In this document: in pieces, positions 1 to 7,379 of the stretch | How the letters are laid out: each line of letters starts with the position of its first letter | How positions within the stretch are numbered: position 1 is the first letter of the stretch | Assembly (NCBI GenBank): GCA_964576765.1 | Contig: CAZNWH010000075.1 | Span: 1 to 11,773 of the forward strand | Direction of reading: 5' to 3' | From: Hellea sp964576765 | Lineage (GTDB): Bacteria; Pseudomonadota; Alphaproteobacteria; Caulobacterales; Maricaulaceae | DNA length: 11,773 nucleotides | The notes under the pieces: model-generated | Database searches by the model: none | The model's input: only the letters and a program-made list of their open reading frames with translations | Told to the model about the DNA's origin: nothing | Translations under genes and position numbers: made by a program

Positions 1-2
1 TT

Positions 3-2138
3 ATGAAGGCTGATAGTCCTCGTCGTTTTTTCAATCGAGAGCTGTCTTGGTTGTTTTTCAACAGCCGGGTTTTGGAAGAAGCGCAAAATGAAGCTTTGCC
101 TTTGTTGGAACGCGTCAGGTTTCTCTCTATTTCTGCCTCTAATCTTGATGAATTTTATATGGTCAGAGTTGCAGGGCTGCGTACGCAAGTTTTAGCCGGA
201 ATGAATGGTCCTAGTTTTGATGGCTACAGGCCGCGAAGGCAGCTTGAGAAAATTGCCAAGCGCGTTCGTAAAATTACGAAAGCTCAGGAAAATTGCTGGA
301 AGGGATTACAAAAAGAATTACGAAATGAGAATTTCTACGTCCGAAAAACCTCAGGTTTGTCTAAGTCCCAACTGGATAAGCTAAATCAGATTTATCGCAG
401 CCGTATTTTACCCTTGCTTTCGCCGCTGGCGGTTGATCCAGCTCATCCCTTTCCCTTTATCCCAAATTTAGGGTTTGGCATGGTGCTAGAATTAAAGCGC
501 AAGGACCGCAAAGAGCCCATTTATGCTTTAATCCCTGTTCCGACACATGTACCCAGATTTATACCGCTTGGTCAAAAGGATCGAGAATTTGTCATGGTCG
601 AGGATGTCTTGGAACTTTTCGCCGCCGAGCTTTTTCCTGATTTTCAAATCTTGGCGACGGGTATTTTTCGTATAACGCGCGATAGTGATATTGCCATTGA
701 TGAAGAGGCTGAGGATTTAGTCCGGCATTTCGAATTTCTCTTAAAAGAACGTCGCCGCGGCCGCGTTATTCGGTTAGAAATGAAGGCTGATATGTCTCCA
801 ACCCTGAAAGATTTCTTGATAGAGAGCTTTGAGTGCTGGGATGAAGATATACATCATAGAGAGGGCATGTTCGGCATGAGCCAGCTGTCTCAATTAGTTC
901 AAAATGACCGTTCTGAATTCTTGTTTCCTCCCTTTAAAGCCCGTTTTCCGGAACGGATCCGCGAGTTTGATGGAGACTGTTTTGCCGCCATTGCTGCGAA
1001 AGATATTCTGGTTCATCACCCTTACGAAGAATTCGATGTTGTTGTTCAATTTTTAAAACAAGCAGCGCTCGACCCGAATGTGGTGGCTATTAAACAGACT
1101 CTTTACCGAACTTCAGAAAACAGCCCCATTGTCAAAGCCTTGATAGAGGCGGCGGAGCGAGGTAAAAATGTCATGGCATTGGTAGAGCTTAAAGCGCGGT
1201 TTGACGAAGCGACCAATTTGCGCTGGGCTCGCGACTTAGAACGTGCCGGCGCTCATGTTGTCTATGGTTTCATAGATTATAAAACACATGCCAAAGTGTC
1301 TTTAGTCATTCGTGACGAACCCAAAGGCCTACAAACCTATACCCATCTTGGAACAGGTAATTATCATGCACAAAACGCAAAAATCTATACAGATTTAGCG
1401 CTTTTTACCAATGATGCGAAAATGGGTGCAGATGTCGGAAAGCTTTTCAATTATGTGACAAGCTATTCGAGGCCGCGTGATCTGGAAAAACTCGTCATTG
1501 CCCCGCTCAACCTTCGTGAAACTTTGCTAGCATTGATTGATAATGAAATATCCATAGCCAAGGCTGGCGGGGCTGGATCCATTTGGGCAAAAATGAACGC
1601 GCTTGTCGACAAGACGATGATAGATAAGCTTTATGAAGCCTCACAAGCGGGTGTACAGATAGACCTCATTATACGGGGGATATGTTGCTTAAGGCCTAAT
1701 GTTGTAGGCTTATCTGACAATATTCGCGTGAAGTCCATTATTGGACGGTTTTTGGAGCATTCACGTATTGTCTGTTTTGGCAACGGTGAGAGCCTTCCCA
1801 ACAAGACAGCAAAGATATTTTTTTCAAGCGCGGACTGGATGCCAAGAAATCTAAACCGCCGCGTGGAAACGCTCATACCTGTCGAGGCGACAACGGTACG
1901 CAATCAAATCATGAATCAAATTATGGTGGCTAATTTAATCGATAATACGAATAGCTGGGATTTGTTACCGACGGGAAAATATGAACGCCGAAAAACGGAT
2001 ATAGATCCTTTTTCAGCTCATAATTACTTCATGAAAAACCCGTCCCTTTCCGGTCGTGGCCGCTCCCTGAAATTTAGCGCTCCTGCTCAGCTTAATGTTC
2101 CCCAGCGGGCTAAAATAGAGAAGACTAAAAAAGATTGA
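3..2138 (+). CDS. ppk: Polyphosphate kinase 1 (PPK1)
   Basis: Reversibly transfers the terminal phosphate of ATP to a growing polyphosphate chain. The 711-residue reading has the usual PPK1 length (about 690-740) and domain order: an N-terminal helical domain opening with NRELSWL (11-17), a middle domain, then two phospholipase-D-like catalytic domains. The phospho-histidine and its partner are visible as H429 (in YKTHAKVSLV) and H448 (in THLGTGNYH), 19 residues apart like His435 and His454 of the E. coli enzyme. R369 (TLYRT) and R399 (LKARFDE) fit its Arg375 and Arg405 at the same offset of 6. The ATG at base 3 gives a sensible N-terminus, but only two bases precede it, so a start further upstream cannot be excluded. 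Its stop overlaps the ppx start by one base, implying one transcript and coupled translation. Confidence 0.95.
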   Translation: MKADSPRRFFNRELSWLFFNSRVLEEAQNEALPLLERVRFLSISASNLDEFYMVRVAGLRTQVLAGMNGPSFDGYRPRRQLEKIAKRVRKITKAQENCWKGLQKELRNENFYVRKTSGLSKSQLDKLNQIYRSRILPLLSPLAVDPAHPFPFIPNLGFGMVLELKRKDRKEPIYALIPVPTHVPRFIPLGQKDREFVMVEDVLELFAAELFPDFQILATGIFRITRDSDIAIDEEAEDLVRHFEFLLKERRRGRVIRLEMKADMSPTLKDFLIESFECWDEDIHHREGMFGMSQLSQLVQNDRSEFLFPPFKARFPERIREFDGDCFAAIAAKDILVHHPYEEFDVVVQFLKQAALDPNVVAIKQTLYRTSENSPIVKALIEAAERGKNVMALVELKARFDEATNLRWARDLERAGAHVVYGFIDYKTHAKVSLVIRDEPKGLQTYTHLGTGNYHAQNAKIYTDLALFTNDAKMGADVGKLFNYVTSYSRPRDLEKLVIAPLNLRETLLALIDNEISIAKAGGAGSIWAKMNALVDKTMIDKLYEASQAGVQIDLIIRGICCLRPNVVGLSDNIRVKSIIGRFLEHSRIVCFGNGESLPNKTAKIFFSSADWMPRNLNRRVETLIPVEATTVRNQIMNQIMVANLIDNTNSWDLLPTGKYERRKTDIDPFSAHNYFMKNPSLSGRGRSLKFSAPAQLNVPQRAKIEKTKKD

Positions 2139-3637
2139 TGTCTGATAAAATAGAAAATCCGATCTCCCGTCTGGGGGTCATTGATATTGGATCGAATTCT
2201 GTTCGCTTGGTAATTTACGAACTTTTCGGCGCGCATTTTACTCCCGTTTATAACGAAAAAGTTCTTGCTGGTTTAGGGCGTGATCTGAACCAAACAAGTC
2301 AATTATCTATTTTGGGTAAAGAGGCGACGCTAAACGCTTTAAAGCGATTTAAAGTTATTATAGAGGCGCATAAACTGAAAAAAATTCTTATAGGGGCGAC
2401 TGCGGCCCTAAGGGTAGCCCGTGACGCTAAGGATTTTATCTCTGAAATAAAAATTGAGACAGGCTTTGAAATCATCCCTTTAAGCGGAGAAGAAGAAGCC
2501 CGATTTACCGCGATGGGATTGGTTGCAGCGCAACCCCGCGCGGATGGCCTTGCGCTTGATTTGGGGGGTGCCAGTTTGGAAATCGTCGGCGTTCATAACG
2601 GAACATGCGAAAAAGGTATTAGCCTGCCCTTAGGTCCTTTTGAAACAATAGGGAGTGATTTATCAAGCTTTCAAGACTATACTGACACGGTATTAGCGCA
2701 GAGCGTTTCACGCCATTTAGATCAGGCGAATTTGAAAAAATTTAATGGGAAAACCCTTTATTTAATTGGAGGGGCGTGGCGAAATTTGGCGGCCATTCAA
2801 CAAGTAAAAACAAGTTACCCTATGCGCACATTACAATCCTACGAGCTTTCATCTGATGAAGCTCTAGGTCTTTGCAATTGGGCTTATCAAGAAGGGCGCG
2901 AACAGGTTTTGAATTGGCCGGGCATGCGTAAACGGCGCGCGGAAACGCTCCCGTATAGCGGCTATCTGCTGTCTCGAATAATGTCACGTGTTAATCCTAA
3001 CAAGGTTATCATCTCCCAAACAGGTCTACGTGAAGGCCTTATTTATGATAATATGCCCGCATCTTTAAAGGCTAGGGACTCGCTTTTGGATGGGTGCCGT
3101 GATTTGGCGCGGGGAAATTTACAAGCGGCCTATTTTGGTCGTCCGCTTTATAATTTTTTGGAAACCGCAGCGGAAAGTTTTCCAAAGAGTTTTAAGGTGG
3201 ATAATGAAAAAAGACTCAGGAAGGCGGCCTGTTATCTAGCCGGGTTTGGTAAAGGGCTTCATCCAGACTTTTGCGCTGAACTTGCTTTTGATGACGTTTT
3301 ATATGCGCCTATTGCAGCGCTGACCCATAAAGAACGAGTCTATCTGGCTTTGATTTTATATAGTTCTTATACCAGCAAAAAACACCTGGACGACAGAATG
3401 AACATCATAAACTTATTGTCCGAAGAAGAGCAAAAAACGGCGAGAATTTATGGAACAGCCATGCGTGTCGGGATTGTGGCCTCAGGTCGTTCGGCAGATT
3501 TATTGGCTTCATTATCCCTATCCGTCGATAAAGGATATCTCAGACTTGATATGAGTGCTGAGCATGAAGCCCTAAAATCTCCGCGTGTTCAGTACCGCTT
3601 GAAAAAACTAGCTCAAATAGCAGGCCTAGAATTTTGA
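2138..3637 (+). CDS. ppx: Exopolyphosphatase, Ppx/GppA family
   Basis: Hydrolyses terminal phosphate from polyphosphate (and possibly pppGpp, since Ppx and GppA are hard to separate by sequence). The fold is the ASKHA (actin/hexokinase) type: phosphate-1 motif VIDIGSNSVRL at residues 14-24, SGEEEAR at 116-122, which holds the conserved acidic residues of the family, and the phosphate-2 motif DLGGASLE at 141-148. The last roughly 200 residues form the helical, HD-like C-terminal region of the long (about 500-residue) Ppx type. I chose the ATG at 2138, giving 499 residues, because it forms a TGATG stop-start overlap with ppk; a TTG one codon earlier is also open. No strong ribosome binding site is visible, which fits translational coupling. 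Kinase and phosphatase in one operon is a familiar arrangement, as in E. coli. Confidence 0.94.
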   Translation: MSDKIENPISRLGVIDIGSNSVRLVIYELFGAHFTPVYNEKVLAGLGRDLNQTSQLSILGKEATLNALKRFKVIIEAHKLKKILIGATAALRVARDAKDFISEIKIETGFEIIPLSGEEEARFTAMGLVAAQPRADGLALDLGGASLEIVGVHNGTCEKGISLPLGPFETIGSDLSSFQDYTDTVLAQSVSRHLDQANLKKFNGKTLYLIGGAWRNLAAIQQVKTSYPMRTLQSYELSSDEALGLCNWAYQEGREQVLNWPGMRKRRAETLPYSGYLLSRIMSRVNPNKVIISQTGLREGLIYDNMPASLKARDSLLDGCRDLARGNLQAAYFGRPLYNFLETAAESFPKSFKVDNEKRLRKAACYLAGFGKGLHPDFCAELAFDDVLYAPIAALTHKERVYLALILYSSYTSKKHLDDRMNIINLLSEEEQKTARIYGTAMRVGIVASGRSADLLASLSLSVDKGYLRLDMSAEHEALKSPRVQYRLKKLAQIAGLEF

Positions 3638-3715
3638 GACATAACCATAAGGGTTCTGGACAATGGGCCTGCTAATCGACACATTCATAACTGATATCCG
3701 TCCTTTGAGAAAATT

Positions 3716-4852
3716 ATGCGAAACTTTGTCTTAGAAACTTATTTCTCCAAATGGGAATTTGAAGCAAAACATCATATGACGGCCTCTGATGCTCAGAGCA
3801 TCACAATAACCCAATTGCTTGATATGGCAGAGCTTCCTGCTGACGCTTTGTCCAGCTTGCATCTGGGCTATACAGAAACTTGGGGCGCGCCCGACCTTCG
3901 CCGCGCGATTGCCGAGACTTACGATAAGATGTCGGCGGAAAATATTTTGTGCTTTGCAGGCGCAGAAGAGGGAGTTTACGCCGCCATGAGGGTGCTGCTT
4001 GATAAAGACGACCATGCCATTGTTATTGTACCCAATTATCAAGCAGCAGAAACAATTCCACTGGAAATATGTTCCGTCAGCGGCGTCGCTCTAGACCCCG
4101 ATAATAACTGGCATTTGAGCCTTGACGATATAAGGAAAGCCATTCAGCCAAATACAAAATTAATATCAGTTTGTTTTCCAAATAATCCGACGGGGCACAT
4201 TATACCAAAAGATGATTACAAAGCCTTAGTCGAGATATGTCGAAAACATGATCTCTATCTTTTTAGTGACGAAGTCTATCGGGGCATGGAACTGGACGTA
4301 GGTAAACGTATTGATCAAGCGGCAGACGCTTATGAAAAAGGCTTGTCACTCAATGTCATGTCCAAAGCTTATGGCTTGCCGGGATTGCGCATAGGATGGA
4401 TTGCCTCACAAGATAAAGATATTCTCTTGCGTCTTGAACAATACAAACATTACCTTTCCATTTGCAACTCAGCCCCAAGTGAGAGACTAGCCGTAATCGC
4501 GCTCAGCGTGAAGGATAAGCTTCTTAGAAAAAATCGGGCGCTCATGCAGCGCAATGTTAAAAAACTTGATGCGTTTTTTGCTGATTATCCCGAATTATTT
4601 GAGTGGCAACATCCGGATGGGAGTTGTATTGGCTTTCCAAGATTTACGGGCCGTGGTGGTGTAGAGACATTTTGTCAAAAACTGGTCGAAGAAGAAGGCG
4701 TTCTTTTACTCCCAGCATCCATCTATGAATCCGAACTCATGCAGGCCCCGAAAGATCGATTCCGGATTGGCTTTGGCCGCGATAATATAGATGATGGTCT
4801 TGCAGCCTTTCGAAAATATATGAACCGCCAACACAACGCCCTAAAATCATGA
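3716..4852 (+). CDS. Class I/II PLP-dependent aminotransferase, substrate unknown
   Basis: A 378-residue fold-type I aminotransferase. Visible landmarks: SVCFPNNPTG (151-160) with the PLP-ring Asn at 157; SDEVYR (184-189) with Asp185 for the pyridine nitrogen and Tyr188; the Schiff-base Lys217 in MSKAYGLPGLRIGW (215-228); and a C-terminal carboxylate-binding Arg, probably R350, in DRFRIGF. The N-terminus (YFSKWEF, then LHLGYTETWGAPDLR) reminds me of a family often annotated 'capreomycidine synthase-like' or simply aminotransferase class I/II; this is from memory and does not give a substrate. A TGA in frame at 3692 and GAGAAA at 3707-3712 support the ATG at 3716. It starts 78 bases after ppx on the same strand, so cotranscription is possible, but no functional link to polyphosphate is evident. 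Confidence 0.85.
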   Translation: MRNFVLETYFSKWEFEAKHHMTASDAQSITITQLLDMAELPADALSSLHLGYTETWGAPDLRRAIAETYDKMSAENILCFAGAEEGVYAAMRVLLDKDDHAIVIVPNYQAAETIPLEICSVSGVALDPDNNWHLSLDDIRKAIQPNTKLISVCFPNNPTGHIIPKDDYKALVEICRKHDLYLFSDEVYRGMELDVGKRIDQAADAYEKGLSLNVMSKAYGLPGLRIGWIASQDKDILLRLEQYKHYLSICNSAPSERLAVIALSVKDKLLRKNRALMQRNVKKLDAFFADYPELFEWQHPDGSCIGFPRFTGRGGVETFCQKLVEEEGVLLLPASIYESELMQAPKDRFRIGFGRDNIDDGLAAFRKYMNRQHNALKS

Positions 4853-4963
4853 TGGAGCTCAACTTAACTCGTATCAAAATTTTAATGTTCTGAATTGAAA
4901 AAACATTTCACATTTTTATCGATATACAGTAATGATTGCGAATATTAAGTGTAAGATACAAAT

Positions 4964-5035
4964 ATGCTAGTTAAAATCAAAGAGACATTGATCGCTATCG
5001 TTGTGTTTTTATTGGCCTTTTTATTAGGTTTTTAA
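4964..5035 (+). CDS. Possible 23-residue single-pass membrane peptide
   Basis: ATG to TAA gives 23 codons: a short basic head (MLVKIKET) followed by an unbroken hydrophobic stretch (about residues 9-23: LIAIVVFLLAFLLGF), the shape of a tiny inner-membrane protein with a positive N-terminus. An in-frame TAA at 4952-4954 rules out a longer version. Upstream purines are weak (AAGTGTAAGA), so translation is uncertain, and T-rich DNA often produces such hydrophobic readings by chance. No family is recognised. It sits alone in the intergenic region before the SDR. Confidence 0.25.
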   Translation: MLVKIKETLIAIVVFLLAFLLGF

Positions 5036-5117
5036 AACATAGGCCTCTTCACGGCCATTAGCTTGATCGACTAAATTATCCTTCATGGCTTGATTTTAAG
5101 CCTTATGGAGCATAGCC

Positions 5118-5133
5118 ATGCAAAAAATTGCAT
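5118..5133. repeat. 16-bp perfect inverted repeat upstream of the SDR
   Basis: ATGCAA-AAAA-TTGCAT: two 6-base arms around four A, 30 bases before the SDR start codon. The position suits an operator or a 5' UTR hairpin, but the arms are short and AT-rich, so chance is a real possibility. No regulator gene is adjacent. Confidence 0.3.
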
Positions 5134-5147
5134 AGGACCTGCGCCTA

Positions 5148-5157
5148 AAGGATAGGA
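5148..5157 (+). promoter_or_regulatory. Ribosome binding site of the SDR
   Basis: AAGGATAGGA contains two AGGA-type matches to the 16S tail and ends 6 bases before the ATG at 5164. It fixes the SDR start and is the best Shine-Dalgarno seen in the window. Confidence 0.75.
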
Positions 5158-5163
5158 ATAATT

Positions 5164-6078
5164 ATGAGTATAATAGAATTTAAAGACCGCGTTGCGATCG
5201 TGACGGGGGCTGGTGGCGGCTTGGGCCGTAGCCATGCCATGGAACTGGCACGACGCGGTGTTAAAGTTGTTGTCAATGATCTAGGCGGGTCTGTGGACGG
5301 GACGGGTGGTTCTTCTACAATGGCCGAACAGGTCGTGGCCGAAATTATTGCGCAGGGCGGTGAAGCGATTGCCAATGGCGCGAATGTCACCAAGCAAGAT
5401 GAAGTCGAGGCTATGGTGGCCGAGACTATCGAAAAATGGGGACACGTAGATATCCTCGTCAATAATGCGGGCATTTTGCGCGATAAGTCTTTTTCAAAAA
5501 TGACACTGGATGATTTCCGGCTTGTGGTCGACGTCCATCTCATGGGCTCGGCGACATGCACCAAAGCCGTGTGGAACCATATGAAAGAGCGCGGCTATGG
5601 CCGCATCGCGATGACCACGTCCTCTTCGGGCATGTATGGGAATTTTGGGCAAACAAATTACGGCGCGGCCAAAGCAGGGCTCTCAGGGTTTATGCGGACA
5701 TTATGCCTCGAAGGCGCGAAATATGATATTCGGGTCAATACGCTCTCCCCAACGGCGCGTTCGCGTATGACAGAAAATTTGATGCCTGAAGAGATTTTAG
5801 AAAAGCTAACGGTTGAGTCAGTTTCGGCTGGTCTTGTTTATCTTGTCTGTGATGACGCGCCCAACCGTATGATTTTGTGTGCGGGAGCAGGCGGTTATTC
5901 CGAAACCAAGGTTGTTGAAACGCAAGGCATTAATCTTGCCGAAGGTGATCAAACGGCCGAAAATGTCGCCAAACATATTGATAAAATTCGGTCTATGGAC
6001 GAGGCTGAAGAATTTACCAATGGCGGACAACAAGGTACGAAATTCTTAACCCGTATTCAGAAGGGTGAGTTTAGTTAG
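5164..6078 (+). CDS. SDR, (3R)-hydroxyacyl-CoA dehydrogenase (MFE-2 type)
   Basis: A 304-residue classical short-chain dehydrogenase, probably oxidising (3R)-hydroxyacyl-CoA with NAD+ in beta-oxidation or a related CoA-ester pathway. Cofactor site TGAGGGLG (14-21), the adenine/ribose-side NDLGGS (38-43), the structural NNAG (100-103), and catalytic S153, Y166 and K170 in the YxxxK arrangement (Ser-Tyr distance 13). NDLGG followed by a glycine-rich insert (DGTGGSS), and SGMYGNFGQTNY, are typical of the dehydrogenase domain of peroxisomal multifunctional enzyme 2 (HSD17B4). Here that domain stands alone, with no fused hydratase or SCP2 domain; the C-terminal tail (about 225-304) matches the length of such stand-alone bacterial versions. 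A fatty-acyl-CoA ligase lies in the same window, compatible with lipid or steroid degradation. The exact substrate is unknown. Confidence 0.92.
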   Translation: MSIIEFKDRVAIVTGAGGGLGRSHAMELARRGVKVVVNDLGGSVDGTGGSSTMAEQVVAEIIAQGGEAIANGANVTKQDEVEAMVAETIEKWGHVDILVNNAGILRDKSFSKMTLDDFRLVVDVHLMGSATCTKAVWNHMKERGYGRIAMTTSSSGMYGNFGQTNYGAAKAGLSGFMRTLCLEGAKYDIRVNTLSPTARSRMTENLMPEEILEKLTVESVSAGLVYLVCDDAPNRMILCAGAGGYSETKVVETQGINLAEGDQTAENVAKHIDKIRSMDEAEEFTNGGQQGTKFLTRIQKGEFS

Positions 6079-6110
6079 AGGCGGGGTATAATCAGTTTTT
6101 CTCCTAAATC

Positions 6111-7379
6111 TTACCCCTCAAAAACCACCTGCCCACCGCATATCGTTATGACGGCACGGCCTGTCAGGCGACGGCCGTCAAAAGGTGTGTTTTTAGACCG
6201 GCTGAGTAAGTCATCGCTATTGCAAACCCAAGGGGCGTTCGGGTCTATGAGAACAAGGTCAGCGGGCGCGCCTTCTTTAATCTGCCCGCTCTCTAGTCCT
6301 AATAAACTTGCGGGATTACAGGTCATAGCAGCTAAAGTTGACATCAAATCAAGTTTTTCATCTGCGACTTGAGAGAGGGCGGCCGAGAGCAATATTTCAA
6401 GCCCTACGGCACCCGTCGAGGCCTCAGCATATGGCAGGCGTTTTTCGCCCGCAGGACGCGGATCATGGCTTGAGACGATGACATCAATCGTTCCATCATT
6501 AATCCCGCCCAGAAGGGCAAGACGGTCACTTTCTTCGCGCAAAGGCGGGTCAAGTTTGGCGAAGCTGCGATAGTCCCCAATATCGACTTCGTTAAGCGCA
6601 AGATGGTTGATCGAAACGGAGCATGAGACTTCTAGGTCGCGAGATTTAGCTCTGCGAACAACCTCAAGCGCGTCAGCAGAAGAGATCATATCAATCAATA
6701 ATCTGCCGCCAGTTAACTCGGCCAGAGCCACATCGCGTTCCGCCATAATCCGTTCGGCGGCAACAGGCGCGCCAGTCAGACCAAGACGAGAGGATAAGTC
6801 GCTTTCATGGGCCACAGCATCTTTGGATAATGACGGATCTATCGCGCGATTGGCGATAAGGGCATTAAAACTAGCCGAATAAGATAAAAGTCGCCGCATG
6901 GTCTGGGCGTCTGCGATGGGGTGAGTGCCATTAGAAAACATGACAGCGCCAGCTTGGCTCATCAGGCCAATTTCGGTCAGCGTTTTGCCGTCGAGGTTTT
7001 TAGTCAAAGCCCCTGCTGCATAAACATTGACTGGTGCGTTTTCAGCCCGGCGCGTGATAAAATCTACGAGTGACATGTCATCAATTACAGGATTCGTTTC
7101 TGGCATGATAACTATGGAGGTTACGCCGCCTGCCGCCGCCGCTCTTGCCGCTGTGGCTATGGTTTCGCGGTTCTCTCGCCCCGGTTCCCCTGTGGAAACG
7201 CGCATGTCGATTAATCCGGGCGCACAGATGAGGCCTTTGGCATCTAAGGTTTTTCCATCGGCAATGACGCGAGGTCCGAATGTGCTTATATACCCATCCT
7301 CAATGATAATAGTTCCGTGATCGTCATAGCCGCTGGCGGGGTCTATGATGCGGGCATTTGTGATGGATAATGTGCTCAT
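6111..7379 (-). CDS. pyrC': Dihydroorotase-like non-catalytic subunit (PyrC'/PyrX)
   Basis: A 422-residue amidohydrolase-fold protein of class I dihydroorotase type, clearly recognisable from APGLIDM (53-59), EPGREN (65-70), MPETNP (92-97), KLDPPLRE (265-272) and the C-terminal NPASLLGL...G.I.EGAPADLVL. The metal and substrate residues are gone: the HxH position reads R60-V61-S62, the substrate Arg after it is G64, the HCED-type His reads N177, the HVST-type His reads M231, and the TDHAPH aspartate reads S304. It should therefore not be a dihydroorotase. By analogy with Pseudomonas PyrC', it probably binds and stabilises ATCase in a hetero-oligomer. It begins with an ATGA overlap on pyrB, which supports a fixed-ratio complex. 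A working dihydroorotase must be encoded elsewhere. Databases often label such proteins 'dihydroorotase'. Confidence 0.9.
   Translation of the reverse strand: MSTLSITNARIIDPASGYDDHGTIIIEDGYISTFGPRVIADGKTLDAKGLICAPGLIDMRVSTGEPGRENRETIATAARAAAAGGVTSIVIMPETNPVIDDMSLVDFITRRAENAPVNVYAAGALTKNLDGKTLTEIGLMSQAGAVMFSNGTHPIADAQTMRRLLSYSASFNALIANRAIDPSLSKDAVAHESDLSSRLGLTGAPVAAERIMAERDVALAELTGGRLLIDMISSADALEVVRRAKSRDLEVSCSVSINHLALNEVDIGDYRSFAKLDPPLREESDRLALLGGINDGTIDVIVSSHDPRPAGEKRLPYAEASTGAVGLEILLSAALSQVADEKLDLMSTLAAMTCNPASLLGLESGQIKEGAPADLVLIDPNAPWVCNSDDLLSRSKNTPFDGRRLTGRAVITICGGQVVFEG

Larger units (their letters stand above)
4853..5163. other. 311-base intergenic region between aminotransferase and SDR
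   Basis: AT-rich, with no ORF of normal size. It holds one possible small membrane peptide (4964-5035), a weak inverted repeat GGCTT-GATTTT-AAGCC (5087-5102), a perfect one ATGCAA-AAAA-TTGCAT (5118-5133) and a good ribosome binding site for the downstream SDR (5148-5157). No convincing rho-independent terminator with a T-run follows the aminotransferase, and no clear -35/-10 pair could be fixed by eye, though the SDR promoter most likely lies here. Confidence 0.6.

Noticed and set aside
6035..6051. A second GTACGAA (with AATTC following) resembling a half-site of the pyrB palindrome.
   Set aside because: It lies inside the SDR coding sequence, encodes ordinary residues, and lacks the second arm; most likely chance.
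6083..6117. GGGGTA...TACCCC between the convergent SDR and pyrC' as a bidirectional terminator.
   Set aside because: The 6-base arms enclose a 23-base loop and one arm overlaps the pyrC' stop; the hairpin would be weak.
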